A stretch of DNA of 64,000 bases from Bog-473 sp963777485. GTDB taxonomy: Bacteria; Actinomycetota; Acidimicrobiia; Acidimicrobiales; RAAP-2. The stretch lies in NCBI GenBank assembly GCA_963777485.1, contig CAVZQP010000002.1:558001-622000 (forward strand). Reading direction: 5' to 3'. The notes below the pieces were generated by a model that had not been told where the DNA came from, did not search any database, and was given only the letters and a program-made list of their open reading frames with translations. This document shows positions 31,143 through 40,103 of this stretch, in pieces. The position numbers and the translations under genes are program-made. Positions within the stretch are counted from its first letter, which is position 1; each line of letters opens with the position of its first letter.

Positions 31143-32606
31143 ATGGCTGTCGACGAGGTCGTCCCGCTGGCGGACGCCCCCGCGACACGGGCCATGCCGC
31201 ATCTGAGCATCGACGAGAGCAGGGCCAAGGGGAAGCAGGCACGGTCCAAGGTGCCCCGCGACAGCCACGCTGCGTTCGACCCCGGCGAGGACCGGCCCGA
31301 CCCGGTCGCGCTCCTCGAGAGCCAGGCGACGACGCGGGTGGCCGAACTGGTGCCGATCCGCTACGGCCGGATGCTGGTGTCGCCGTTCACGTTCTTCCGC
31401 GGCGCCGCCCTGGTGATGGCATCGGACCTGTCGGGCACGCCGCGCTCGGGCCTCAACGCCCAGATCTGCGGCGACGCCCACCTCTCGAACTTCGGCGTCT
31501 TCGGGTCGCCGGAGCGCCAGCTCGTGTTCGACTGCAACGACTTCGACGAGACGCACCCGGGACCCTGGGAGTGGGACGTCAAGCGCCTGGCGGCCAGCAT
31601 CGTCGTCGCCGCGCGCACGCTCGGGTTCTCCAAGGCGAACCGCCTCGAGTCGATCATCCGTCTCGGCCAGCGCTACCGGGAGGCCATGCGGATGATGGCC
31701 TCGATGTCGAACCTCGAGGTCTGGTACTCGAGCGTCGAGATCCAAGGTCTCGTGGACTCGCTCAAACAGCACGCCGCGTCCTCGGGCTCCAAGACCGAGG
31801 CCCACATGGCAGCGGTCGCGTCGAAGACCACGTCCAAGGCGATGACGAAGGACTCCATGCGGGCGCTGAACAAGCTGACCCGTGTGGTCGACGGGCGACG
31901 CGTCATCGTGAGCGACCCACCGCTCGTCATGACCCTCGAGGACCTGTACCCGAACGACGACTACGGACAGCTCGAGTCGTTGTTCCGCGAGGTGATCCGC
32001 AAGTACCGCCAGAGCCTGCCGACCGACCGCCGGCATCTGCTCGAGCAGTACAAGTTCAGCCAACTGGCGCGCAAGGTCGTCGGCGTGGGCAGCGTCGGCA
32101 CCCGTTGCTGGATCGTGCTCATGCACGGCCCGCGCCACGACGACGTGCTGTTCCTCCAGGCCAAGGAGGCCGAGGCGTCCGTCCTCGAGCGCTTCACCAA
32201 GAAGAGCCAGTACGCCAACCACGGCGCCCGGGTCGTCGCCGGCCAGCGGCTCATGCAGGCGAGCAGCGACATCCTGCTCGGGTGGCAGCGCTCCTTGGGG
32301 ATCGACGGGGTCACCCGCGACTACTACGTCCGCCAGCTGCAGGACTGGAAGGGGTCCATCGACACCGATGACGCGATCCCAGAAGGCATGAAGGTCTACG
32401 GCGAGCTGTGTGCGCACACGCTCGCGCGCGGACATGCCCGATCGGGCGACCGGATCGCGATCGCGGCCTATCTCGGCAACAACGCGGCGTTCGACAAGGC
32501 GCTCGCCCGCTTCGCCGAGTCCTACGCCGACCAGAACGAGCGGGACTACGAGTCGTTCGCCGCGGCCTGCAAAAGCGGCCGGCTCCACGCCGAATCGGGA
32601 CTCTGA
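31143..32606 (+). CDS. DUF2252-family protein
   Basis: This 487-residue protein matches the actinobacterial DUF2252 family. Recognisable blocks are RYGRMLVSPFTFFRGAA, the AQICGDAHLSNFGVF stretch, FDCNDFDETHPGPWEWDVKRL and the distal VGVGSVGTRCWIVLM. The GDAHLxN and D(F)DE motifs look like a protein-kinase/aminoglycoside-phosphotransferase-type active site (catalytic HxN and a metal Asp), so phosphotransfer is possible, but no activity is established to my knowledge. ATG 31143 is chosen over longer frames because GGGAGG lies eleven bases upstream and homology-like sequence begins later. Confidence 0.85.
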   Translation: MAVDEVVPLADAPATRAMPHLSIDESRAKGKQARSKVPRDSHAAFDPGEDRPDPVALLESQATTRVAELVPIRYGRMLVSPFTFFRGAALVMASDLSGTPRSGLNAQICGDAHLSNFGVFGSPERQLVFDCNDFDETHPGPWEWDVKRLAASIVVAARTLGFSKANRLESIIRLGQRYREAMRMMASMSNLEVWYSSVEIQGLVDSLKQHAASSGSKTEAHMAAVASKTTSKAMTKDSMRALNKLTRVVDGRRVIVSDPPLVMTLEDLYPNDDYGQLESLFREVIRKYRQSLPTDRRHLLEQYKFSQLARKVVGVGSVGTRCWIVLMHGPRHDDVLFLQAKEAEASVLERFTKKSQYANHGARVVAGQRLMQASSDILLGWQRSLGIDGVTRDYYVRQLQDWKGSIDTDDAIPEGMKVYGELCAHTLARGHARSGDRIAIAAYLGNNAAFDKALARFAESYADQNERDYESFAAACKSGRLHAESGL

Positions 32607-32654
32607 GGCGGGCCCGAGAGATGCGGCGTCAAGACCGGTTGCAACGCACGAATC

Positions 32655-32668
32655 GGGACCTTTTACCC
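32655..32668 (+). promoter_or_regulatory. DosR/DevR-like box before the PLDc_N-SHOCT operon
   Basis: GGGACCTTTTACCC lies about 90 bases before ATG 32758 and differs by one position from the GGGACnTTnGnCCC core. It is flanked by an outer inverted repeat, CCGGTTGCAA (32635-32644) and TTGCAATACCGG (32671-32682). Confidence 0.35.
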
Positions 32669-32757
32669 TGTTGCAATACCGGATGCGATGCAATGGTGTG
32701 GGAGCTTCTTCAGAATGCGCCGTCCCCTGGCGCCCAAAAACCAATCAAGGAGACCGA

Positions 32758-33159
32758 ATGATTGCCTCGAGCTACCCCATTCTCGACGCGTTCCTGACGA
32801 TGCTGTACTTCTTCCTCTTCATCATCTGGATCTGGCTGCTCATCACCGTCTTCATCGACATCTTCCGCAGCCGCGACATGGGTGGATTCGCCAAGGCGAT
32901 CTGGGTGATCTTCGTCATCATCCTTCCCTTCCTCGGTGTCTTCGTGTACCTGCTCGCCCGCGGCGGCAAGATGCACGAGCGGGCGGCGGCTCAGGCGGCC
33001 GATCAGCAGAAGGCATTCGACTCGTATGTGCGCCAGGCGGCTGGCGCCGAGGGCGCCGACACCGCTTCGCAGCTCGCGAAGCTCGCCGACCTCAAGGCGC
33101 AGGGCGTGCTCAACGACGCAGAGTTCGAAGCACAAAAGGCAAAGGTGCTGGCCAGCTGA
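32758..33159 (+). CDS. PLDc_N + SHOCT small membrane protein
   Basis: This 133-residue paralogue of the 20410 gene has two membrane helices around FRSRDMGGFAK, then RGGKMHERAAAQAADQQKAF, and a C-terminal SHOCT segment (KLADLKAQGVLNDAEFEAQK). It is the first of three genes in one direction (then DUF6325 and SHOCT), 37 bases before the next start. An RBS-like AAGGAG stands just ahead of ATG 32758. A DosR-like box upstream hints at a stress or low-oxygen regulon. Confidence 0.85.
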   Translation: MIASSYPILDAFLTMLYFFLFIIWIWLLITVFIDIFRSRDMGGFAKAIWVIFVIILPFLGVFVYLLARGGKMHERAAAQAADQQKAFDSYVRQAAGAEGADTASQLAKLADLKAQGVLNDAEFEAQKAKVLAS

Positions 33160-33196
33160 GCCCGGCCACCACCGATACAGACACGAGGAGGTCCGT

Positions 33197-33625
33197 ATGA
33201 CCCTGGGACCAGTCAGCTACACGGTGGTCGCCTTCCCCGGCAACCGCTTCAACGGGAACATCGCCCCAGAGGTGGAGAAGCTCGTGTCCAACGGCACGGT
33301 GCGCATCCTGGACCTGGTCTTCGTGGCGAAGGACGAGGCCGGCGACACCATCAGCCTCGAGTTCGACCAGCGCGACGAACTGGCGGCCTTCGGCGACCTG
33401 GACGGCGAGGTGGGCGGCCTCATCAACGAGGAGGACCTCGCACACGTGGCCGAAGACCTGCCGGCGGGCAACGCCGCCCTGGTCATCGTCTGGGAAGACC
33501 TGTGGGCGGCGCCGCTGGCGGAGGCCGTGCGCGAGTCGGGTGGCGTCGTCGTCGACACGGCCCGCATCCCGGCCGAGCTTGTCGAAACCGCGTTGGCCGA
33601 GTTGGCCGAGGCGATCAAGGGCTGA
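33197..33625 (+). CDS. DUF6325-family protein
   Basis: This 142-residue soluble acidic protein fits the actinobacterial DUF6325 family. The opening is GPVSYTVVAFPGNRFNG, then VRILDLVFVAKDEAGD, and the end is a helical segment (PAELVETALAELAEAIKG). Relatives are usually found beside SHOCT-domain genes, as here, and are thought of as stress-associated, but no activity is known. GAGGAGG stands six bases before ATG. Confidence 0.78.
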   Translation: MTLGPVSYTVVAFPGNRFNGNIAPEVEKLVSNGTVRILDLVFVAKDEAGDTISLEFDQRDELAAFGDLDGEVGGLINEEDLAHVAEDLPAGNAALVIVWEDLWAAPLAEAVRESGGVVVDTARIPAELVETALAELAEAIKG

Positions 33626-33675
33626 GCCTCCGGGCCGCCACGTTACGAACCACGGAGAGAGAAGGGAACAGAACC

Positions 33676-33972
33676 ATGCCTTTGGGACGACGCCCCGTGA
33701 TGCGCACGGTCGGGCGAACGGCGGTCATCGCGGGAACGGCATCCGCCGTATCCGGACGGGTCAGCCGCCGCCAGCAACAGAAGTATGCACAGCAGGAGGC
33801 CCAGGCCCAGCCCGCGGCGCCGCCGCCCGCTGCGGCCGCCGAGCCGGCAGCGGCGGACTCCGACGAGTTGATCAGCAAGCTCAAGGAGCTCGCCACCCTC
33901 AAGGACCAGGGCATCCTGACGGAGGAAGAGTTCAACTCGCAGAAGGCCAAGATCCTCGCCCAGATGTCCTGA
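33676..33972 (+). CDS. SHOCT-domain small protein
   Basis: This 98-residue protein has a basic N-terminus with a short hydrophobic patch (TAVIAGTASAVSG), a Gln/Ala/Pro-rich linker and a C-terminal SHOCT domain (KELATLKDQGILTEEEFNSQKAK). The short patch might dip into the membrane. It ends the PLDc_N-SHOCT/DUF6325/SHOCT operon, 50 bases after DUF6325. The matching SHOCT domains suggest it hetero-oligomerises with the first gene's product. The 251-base gap to 34223 shows no gene and no clear operator. Confidence 0.82.
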   Translation: MPLGRRPVMRTVGRTAVIAGTASAVSGRVSRRQQQKYAQQEAQAQPAAPPPAAAAEPAAADSDELISKLKELATLKDQGILTEEEFNSQKAKILAQMS

Positions 33973-34223
33973 GGCCGGGGGGGCGTACCAAACGTCCGCG
34001 AGGCCGAGGCCGGCGGACCTGCGACGAGGCGGCGTCCTGAGGGGCGCCGCCGATCGCGTCCGGCACCTCGACCAGCCGCTTTCGGACTTTGACCCGATCC
34101 CAGGATCGCGGGGCCTGCCGATAACGTAAGCCCGGATGTGGCCGAACGACCCCGGAGCGCCGGACTCGCCTGTCCGCGTGGGATCGCGCTCGGTAGCGCG
34201 CCCCTGAAGGGCCCGGTTCCGAC

Positions 34224-36764
34224 GTGGTGAGCATCCAGGAGCCCGAGGTGTCGGTGCGCGAGACGCCCCCGCCGTCGCGGTGGTCCCGTCGCCGGGAGTC
34301 CTGGTGGTGGGTCCCGGGGGCGATCACGGTCGTCACGATCGGCGCCGTCATCCTCATCACGCTCTGGCAGCTTCATCCCAGTCATCTCTTCAGCGACACG
34401 ACCACCACGGGTGGGGACACGGGCGCGCACATCGCGATGCCCTGGTACATGCGGTCGATGATCACGCACGGCCATCTCACCGGTTGGTACCCGGGCTGGT
34501 ACGACGGCATGCCCCTCTACACCTTCTACTTCACGCTGCCGGACTTCTTCATCTCCGTCGGCTCGTGGATCATCCCCTTCAACGTGGCGTTCAAGCTCGG
34601 CACGATCCTCGGTTCCGTGCTGTTGCCGATCACCGCGTGGGCCTGCGGGCGATTCTTCCGGCTACGGCCGCCCATTCCGACGCTGCTCGCTGCGGCGACA
34701 CTGCCGTTCCTGTTCGACTACACGTACACGATCTACGGCGGCAACCTGTTCTCGACGCTGGCAGGGGAATACGCGTTCTCCTTCGGCGTGGCCCTGGCCA
34801 TCCTGTTCCTCGGACTCTTCGCGGCGGCGGTGCGGGAGGGCCGGCACCGGGTCTGGGCCGCGGTCGTCCTCGCGGGATGCGTCCTGTCGCACATCGTGCC
34901 GGGGCTGTACGCCCTGGGGGGTGCGGCGGTGCTCACGGTGATCGAGCTGCTGCCCGCCCGTTGGGGCATCGGCGACAGCGTGTTCCTGTTCTGGCGCGGT
35001 GACCCGGCCGCCGTAGCCGTCCCCTGGACGCGCACGCTCTGGCGCGCGGTGTCGACGGCCGGCATCGGCCTGTTGCTGACGGCGTTCTGGCTGGTGCCGT
35101 TCGGGCTCCAGCGCTCCTATGCCACGTCGATGGGCTACGTGAACCTCACCACGTACCTGCACCAGCTGTTTCCCGAGGCCGACACGTGGGCGCTCGTCCT
35201 CGCCGGCTTCGGCGTCGTGATGGCGGTGCTGTTACGCAGCCGCTTCGGCCTGACCGTGACGGTGCTCGGCGCGGCCTTCGCCGTGGCGGAAGTGTTCGAC
35301 CCACAGGGCAGCCTCTACAACGTCCGGCTACTCCCGATGTGGTTCATCTCCGTCTACCTGATGGCAGCGTGGGCCTTCGGCGTGGGCTGCATCTTGTTGG
35401 CCCGAGGCTGGCGCCGGGCGAAACAGCTGCGGTGGGAGCGATGGGAGGCCTCGTTCCGAGAACCCGCCCTCGTGGCGGCGGCCGCCGACGCCGACGCCGA
35501 CTCCGTCGAAGACAGCAGCAGTGTCGACGGGAACACGAGCGTGGACGCGCCCGAATCGCCCACGCCTTACGGGTCCTACGTGCCGCGGCGACCACGCCGG
35601 CCGCGCTGGGGCCCCGCCGCGGTGACCGGGGCCGTGATCGGAGTGGTGGCCGTGATGTTGGTGGTCGTGCCGCCGTTCCTGGTCTCGAACTCATGGGGCC
35701 CGGTGCACCTCGGGCCGAACGAGGTGACGAACTGGTCGTCCTACAACTACACCGGGTACGAGGGGCAGTCCTCCTATCCGGAATACCGCGCCGTGATCGG
35801 GGCGATGGAACAGGTGAGCAAGCACTACGGCTGCGGGCGCACCATGTGGGAGTACAGCGACAGCGAGAACCGTTTCGGCACACCCGAAGCGTTGATGCTC
35901 CTGCCGTACTGGACGAATGGCTGCATCGACTCAATGGAGGGCCTGCTCTTCGAGTCCTCCGCCACCACGCCCTACCACTTCATCAACCAGGCCGAACTCT
36001 CCACAGGGCCGTCCGAGCCCGAGGTCGGGTTGCCGTACGCGCAGACCCAGGGCAATGTCGCGATCGGTGTGCAGCACCTGCAGCTCCTCGGGGTGAAGTA
36101 CTTCTTGGCCGAGTCACCCGAGATCGAACAACAGGCGAACGCCAACCCCTCGTTGCAGCTCGTGGCCAAGACGGGGCCGTGGACCTATACCTACAACAGC
36201 GTCCTGATCCACACCACGTGGGAGATCTATCTGGTCAAGAACTCGCCGTTGGTGACACCGCTCTCCAACGAGCCGGCCGTGCTCTCCGGCGTCGACCCGG
36301 CACCGTCGGGCTGGCTCGACCAATCGCTGGCCTGGTACGACCATCCGAACCGCTGGAACGTCGAGTTGGCGCAGGGCGGCCCGTCCTCGTGGCCCCGGAC
36401 GACGGTGGGCGACACGCGGCCACCGGTGCGGCACGTGGCGACGACGCGGGTGACGGACGTCTCGACCACCGACACCACCGTGAGCTTCCACGTCTCGAAG
36501 GTGGGCACCCCGGTCCTGGTCAAGGTGTCGTACTTCCCGAACTGGCACGCCAGCGGAGCGGACGGGCCCTGGCGGGTGACCCCCAACCTCATGGTCGTCG
36601 TGCCGACGAGCCATGACGTGACGCTGTCCTACGGCCGCTCGGGCGCCGACTATCTCGGCGACTTCCTGACCGTCATGGGGGTGCTGGCGTTGGCCGCGCT
36701 CATCCTGGTGCCCTGGTGGCGGAGCCGACAAGGCCGTCAAGGCGCGCATGCCGCCACCTCCTGA
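34224..36764 (+). CDS. Large multi-pass membrane protein, GT-C/YfhO-like or PTPS-related family
   Basis: This 846-residue protein has about 11-12 membrane helices in the first 410 residues, a hydrophilic loop, another helix near 475-495, a large extracytoplasmic domain (about 500-800) and a final helix with a basic tail. The first outer loop (GGDTGAHIAMPWYM ... YPGWYDGMPLYTFYF) resembles the loop after TM1 in GT-C-type glycosyltransferases and in the 6-pyruvoyl-tetrahydropterin-synthase-related membrane family. The acidic residues there could form a lipid-sugar site. It may glycosylate an exported polymer or protein. GTG 34224 is the start; GTG 34227 is an equal alternative. Confidence 0.72.
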   Translation: MVSIQEPEVSVRETPPPSRWSRRRESWWWVPGAITVVTIGAVILITLWQLHPSHLFSDTTTTGGDTGAHIAMPWYMRSMITHGHLTGWYPGWYDGMPLYTFYFTLPDFFISVGSWIIPFNVAFKLGTILGSVLLPITAWACGRFFRLRPPIPTLLAAATLPFLFDYTYTIYGGNLFSTLAGEYAFSFGVALAILFLGLFAAAVREGRHRVWAAVVLAGCVLSHIVPGLYALGGAAVLTVIELLPARWGIGDSVFLFWRGDPAAVAVPWTRTLWRAVSTAGIGLLLTAFWLVPFGLQRSYATSMGYVNLTTYLHQLFPEADTWALVLAGFGVVMAVLLRSRFGLTVTVLGAAFAVAEVFDPQGSLYNVRLLPMWFISVYLMAAWAFGVGCILLARGWRRAKQLRWERWEASFREPALVAAAADADADSVEDSSSVDGNTSVDAPESPTPYGSYVPRRPRRPRWGPAAVTGAVIGVVAVMLVVVPPFLVSNSWGPVHLGPNEVTNWSSYNYTGYEGQSSYPEYRAVIGAMEQVSKHYGCGRTMWEYSDSENRFGTPEALMLLPYWTNGCIDSMEGLLFESSATTPYHFINQAELSTGPSEPEVGLPYAQTQGNVAIGVQHLQLLGVKYFLAESPEIEQQANANPSLQLVAKTGPWTYTYNSVLIHTTWEIYLVKNSPLVTPLSNEPAVLSGVDPAPSGWLDQSLAWYDHPNRWNVELAQGGPSSWPRTTVGDTRPPVRHVATTRVTDVSTTDTTVSFHVSKVGTPVLVKVSYFPNWHASGADGPWRVTPNLMVVVPTSHDVTLSYGRSGADYLGDFLTVMGVLALAALILVPWWRSRQGRQGAHAATS

Positions 36765-36808
36765 ACATCCGCGTCCGGCCGGGGCCCGATGTCCACGGCT
36801 GTCGAGTG

Positions 36809-36839
36809 TGAGACAAAAGGGACACATAGTGTCTAATAT
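36809..36839 (+). promoter_or_regulatory. TetR-P450 promoter with embedded dyad
   Basis: GAGACA (36810-36815), an 18-base spacer and TAATAT (36834-36839) form a promoter ending eight bases before ATG 36848, so the transcript is almost leaderless. The dyad GACAC/GTGTC with centre ATA (36821-36833) fills the spacer and would block RNA polymerase when bound. Confidence 0.5.
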
Positions 36840-36847
36840 GTGCAGCG

Positions 36848-37450
36848 ATGACCGTGACGGTGGCCAGGGCGGGAGCCGAGTTCGGCCGCACCGGCACCTT
36901 CAGCGCGCGGACCTTCACACCGACTGAGGAGCGGATCCTCATCGCCGCCCTCGGCCTCATCGGCCGGCAGGGTGTGCAACGCCTCGGCATGGCGCAGATC
37001 GCCGATGCCGCCGGCGTGGCCCGGGGCACCCTCTATCGGTACTTCCCGAGCCGGGACCACGTCCTCGCCGCGGCCGCCGACTACGACGAAATGCGCTTCC
37101 GGTCCGGGCTCGACGAGGTGCTGGCTTCGGTGCACGCGCCCGAGGAGAGAATCGGCGCGTTCGTCGGCTACGCCTTCGACTTCATCCGGAGCCACCCGGC
37201 CCGTCCCCTGTTCGAATCCGAGCCCGGTTTCGTCCTGAGCTACCTGCTCGACCACTTGCCTGCGATGCGGGGCGAGCTGATCGGGCGCCTGGGTGACGCG
37301 CTCGACACGGTGCCCGCGGTACGGGACGGGCACCTCGATCGCGAGCGGCTGGCCGACGTCATCGTCCGCCTCTTCGTGTCGAGCTGGATCATCCCGGAGA
37401 CGGACGAAGCATCGCTCGTGGATTCCTTGCGCGGCATCTTGCAGGTCTGA
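36848..37450 (+). CDS. TetR-family transcriptional regulator
   Basis: This 200-residue protein has a TetR HTH at about residues 27-73, with the recognition stretch MAQIADAAGVARGTLYRYFPSRDHVL. The C-terminal helical domain (ESEPGFVLSYLLDHLP) is of the type seen in regulators next to cytochrome P450 genes. It starts the TetR-P450-HTH unit, and the P450 gene begins 20 bases after its stop. The dyad in its own promoter suggests autorepression relieved by the P450 substrate. Confidence 0.9.
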   Translation: MTVTVARAGAEFGRTGTFSARTFTPTEERILIAALGLIGRQGVQRLGMAQIADAAGVARGTLYRYFPSRDHVLAAAADYDEMRFRSGLDEVLASVHAPEERIGAFVGYAFDFIRSHPARPLFESEPGFVLSYLLDHLPAMRGELIGRLGDALDTVPAVRDGHLDRERLADVIVRLFVSSWIIPETDEASLVDSLRGILQV

Positions 37451-37470
37451 ACACCCCGAGGAGGATGGAC

Positions 37471-38709
37471 ATGGAGACCGAAGCCAACACAACGGAAGCT
37501 CCGGCCGACGACGAGTACGCGGCGAACCCATTGTCGGGCATGGACCCCGAGATGGCACGCAACCCGCAACCGCTCTTCAAGTCCTTGCGCGACGACATGC
37601 CGGTCATGGCCGTCGACATGCCGAGCGGGGCGCGGGGAATCGTGCTTACGCGAAAGGAGGACATCATGTCGGCGCTGCGAGTGCCCGACGTGTTCTCCTC
37701 GAACATGGACGCCGTCGACCTGAAGAACAAGCGGCCCATGATCCCTCTGCAGATCGACCCGCCGGAGCACAAGAAGTTCCGCAAGCTGCTCGACCCCATC
37801 TTCGCCCCGCGCAAGATGGCAGCCATGGACGAGGAGGTCTCGGCGCTCGTCAACCACCTGATCGACCAGTTCATCGACCGGGGCGAGGTCGATTTCGCCA
37901 AGGAGTTCTCCATCCCGTTCCCCTCGCAGGTGTTCCTGACGCTGCTCGGGCTGCCACTCGACGAGCTCGACAGGTTCCTGACCATGAAGGACGGGATCAT
38001 CCGGCCCGACCACGTCACCGGCAAGGGCTACGGCTCCAAGGCCGCCCAGGACTACCAGCAGGAGACCGCGGACTCCGTCTACGACTACTTCAACGAGATC
38101 CTCGACCGGCGCGAGTCGGAGCGGCGCGACGACCTGCTGTCGATGTTCCTCGACGCCGAGATGGAAGGCGACCGCCTGACCCGCAATGACATCCTGGACA
38201 TCTGCTTCCTGTTCCTGATCGCGGGGCTCGACACGGTCACGGCGACCCTGGACTGCATGTACTCCTTCCTGGCGCAGCACCCGGGCCATCGGCGCCAGCT
38301 GGTTGAGGACCCCTCGCTCATTCCCAACGCGATCGAGGAGATGCTGCGCTGGGAGACGCCGGTGATGGGCATCGCGCGGGTGGCCGTGCAGGACACCGAG
38401 GTGGCCGGCTGCCCCGTGAACGCCGGCGACCAGATCATGATCATGATCGGTTCGGCGAACACGGACGAGGCGGAGTATCCGGACGGCGAAGTCGTGCGGT
38501 GGGACCGCGACGTCAACCCGCACATCGCGTTCGGGGGCGGCATTCACCGCTGCCTCGGCTCGCACCTGGCCCGCATGGAACTCCGGGTCGCTCTGCGCGA
38601 GTGGCACAAGCGGATCCCCGACTACGAGGTCGAGCCGGGGCACACGCTGGTGTACACATCGGGCATCCGCTCCATCGACCACTTCCCAATGCGGTTCACG
38701 AAGGCCTGA
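37471..38709 (+). CDS. Cytochrome P450
   Basis: This 412-residue bacterial class I P450 has a normal length and no membrane anchor. The I-helix oxygen-activation motif is AGLDTV, the K-helix ExxR is EMLR in AIEEMLRWETP, and the heme-binding loop FGGGIHRCLGSHLAR carries the thiolate Cys. A ferredoxin and reductase are needed but none lies nearby. The substrate is unknown. ATG 37471 is chosen over 37465 because AGGAGG directly abuts the earlier ATG and sits six bases before this one. It is co-transcribed with the TetR gene. Confidence 0.93.
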   Translation: METEANTTEAPADDEYAANPLSGMDPEMARNPQPLFKSLRDDMPVMAVDMPSGARGIVLTRKEDIMSALRVPDVFSSNMDAVDLKNKRPMIPLQIDPPEHKKFRKLLDPIFAPRKMAAMDEEVSALVNHLIDQFIDRGEVDFAKEFSIPFPSQVFLTLLGLPLDELDRFLTMKDGIIRPDHVTGKGYGSKAAQDYQQETADSVYDYFNEILDRRESERRDDLLSMFLDAEMEGDRLTRNDILDICFLFLIAGLDTVTATLDCMYSFLAQHPGHRRQLVEDPSLIPNAIEEMLRWETPVMGIARVAVQDTEVAGCPVNAGDQIMIMIGSANTDEAEYPDGEVVRWDRDVNPHIAFGGGIHRCLGSHLARMELRVALREWHKRIPDYEVEPGHTLVYTSGIRSIDHFPMRFTKA

Positions 38710-38760
38710 GCGCGCTTCCGCTCAGGGCGCCGCGTCGATGTGGCGCGTAGGGTGACCGAA

Positions 38761-39666
38761 ATGACGGAACAGCATGATTCGCGGGCGAGACGCCTGGCCA
38801 TGATCCTGGAGCCGGTGGCCGCGCAGGTCTATTTCTCGCCGGAGTGCCATGCCGCCTACGCGGAGCTCGGGTTCTCGCCGAGCCCGGGCACGACCGCCGC
38901 AGGCGTGCAGCTCCCCGACGGTCCCGCCTACTTCACCAGCCGTGGCTCGGTCATGGGCCAGGTCTCCGGTGCCGTCGTGGCGGCGGCCTTCGGTGTGTTC
39001 AACCCCGAAGCCGTCGTGCCCTCGGTCGAATTCGGCTGGAGCCTGGTCGACGCGCCGGCCGTCTGCGGCGCGCGGACACGGGGTGCCGTGGCACAGCTCG
39101 AGCGGGTCCTCGGCGCGTCTCCCAACGGGCTCGCCCGCGCCACGGTGCTCCTCGCAACAGCCGCCGAGCCGCTACGCCCGGAAGGCAAGCCGCTCTATGC
39201 CGGCCTGCTCAGCCTGGGGCTGCCGGGGGAGCCACTCGCCGACGCGTGGCGTCTCGCCGACATGTTGCGTGAATACCGCGGCGACGCACACATCGCCGCC
39301 TGGACGTCGGCCGGCCTCGACGCAACCGAGATCGGGCTGTTGACCGAGCCGTACTGGGGTATCCCACTGCGGACGTACGTCCGCACCCGGGCCTGGTCCG
39401 ACGAGCAGCTCGACGCGGCCGAGGCCCGCCTCGTCGAGCGGGGCCTTTTGGCCGACGGCGCGCTGACGGGCGAAGGGCGGGCGTTGCGCGAGTCCATCGA
39501 GGCGGCGACCGACGCGCAGTGCACCCCGATGCCCGACGCGCTGGGCGATGACGGGCTCGAGGAGCTGATCGGCCTTCTCGCCCCGTGGGGCAAGGCCATC
39601 CGCGACGCAGCGGGCTACCCGGCGCAGGGCCCGCACGAGCTGGCCTCGCTCAGCGCCCGCTCGTAA
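38761..39666 (+). CDS. SCO6745-type helix-turn-helix family protein
   Basis: This 301-residue soluble protein resembles the actinobacterial SCO6745/SalK-like group. N-terminal helices with YFSPECHAAYAELGF are followed by GPAYFTSRGSVMGQVSG, then an Ala/Leu-rich middle (ADAWRLADMLREYRGDAHIAAW). A winged-helix-like C-terminal part follows (WSDEQLDAAEARLVERGLLADG). Members have been annotated as regulators or as unassigned metabolic proteins. It follows the P450 gene by 51 bases and may belong to its operon. ATG 38761 is preferred over GTG 38740. Confidence 0.72.
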   Translation: MTEQHDSRARRLAMILEPVAAQVYFSPECHAAYAELGFSPSPGTTAAGVQLPDGPAYFTSRGSVMGQVSGAVVAAAFGVFNPEAVVPSVEFGWSLVDAPAVCGARTRGAVAQLERVLGASPNGLARATVLLATAAEPLRPEGKPLYAGLLSLGLPGEPLADAWRLADMLREYRGDAHIAAWTSAGLDATEIGLLTEPYWGIPLRTYVRTRAWSDEQLDAAEARLVERGLLADGALTGEGRALRESIEAATDAQCTPMPDALGDDGLEELIGLLAPWGKAIRDAAGYPAQGPHELASLSARS

Positions 39667-39686
39667 CCCAGAGACGACGGGACACC

Positions 39687-40088
39687 TCAGCGGAGCGGCT
39701 TCGCTTCGGTCCCTCTCCCGGGGGTGATGAACAACCCGACTCCGGGCTCGTGGACCCGCGCGGTGTGCCACACCCCGGGCGGGTTGATCACCGCCTGCCC
39801 CGGATGCAGCTCCACCACATGTTCGGCGCCGTCGAGCTCCTGCACCAGATCGACCCGGCCGGAGAGCAACACGACGACCTCTTCGCCGGCCGGGTGCCGC
39901 TCCCACGAGTCCCACGTCTCCTCCTGCGCCAGGACGCAGACGAGGCGGCCCTCGGCGCCGTCCTGGGCGAAGCGCTCGTTATAGCCCGCCATGTACTCGG
40001 GCGACCACGAGAAGTCCGGTAGCGGCGTCGCCGTCGCACCGCTCCCGAGGTGAATGAAGACTTCGGACAGGTTGAATGCCTCTCCCAC
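39687..40088 (-). CDS. Small cupin-domain protein
   Basis: This 133-residue single-domain cupin has motif 1 as WERHPAGEEVVVLLSGRVDLV (His, Glu) and motif 2 as HPGQAVINPPGVWHTARV with a His in the right place, so a metal site is probable. Such cupins act as dioxygenases, isomerases or ligand-binding modules. It is the last gene of a three-gene minus-strand set, 15 bases after the dimeric-barrel gene. It is convergent with the SCO6745-type gene. Confidence 0.82.
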   Translation of the reverse strand: MGEAFNLSEVFIHLGSGATATPLPDFSWSPEYMAGYNERFAQDGAEGRLVCVLAQEETWDSWERHPAGEEVVVLLSGRVDLVQELDGAEHVVELHPGQAVINPPGVWHTARVHEPGVGLFITPGRGTEAKPLR

Positions 40089-40103
40089 GGGACCCTCCGC
40101 TCC

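Noticed and set aside
30921..32744. 607-codon minus-strand frame
   Set aside because: Antisense shadow of the DUF2252 gene, which has recognisable family blocks.
37210..37219. GTTCGAATCC, a tRNA T-loop-like string
   Set aside because: It lies inside the TetR coding sequence, and no acceptor, D or anticodon stems can be drawn around it.
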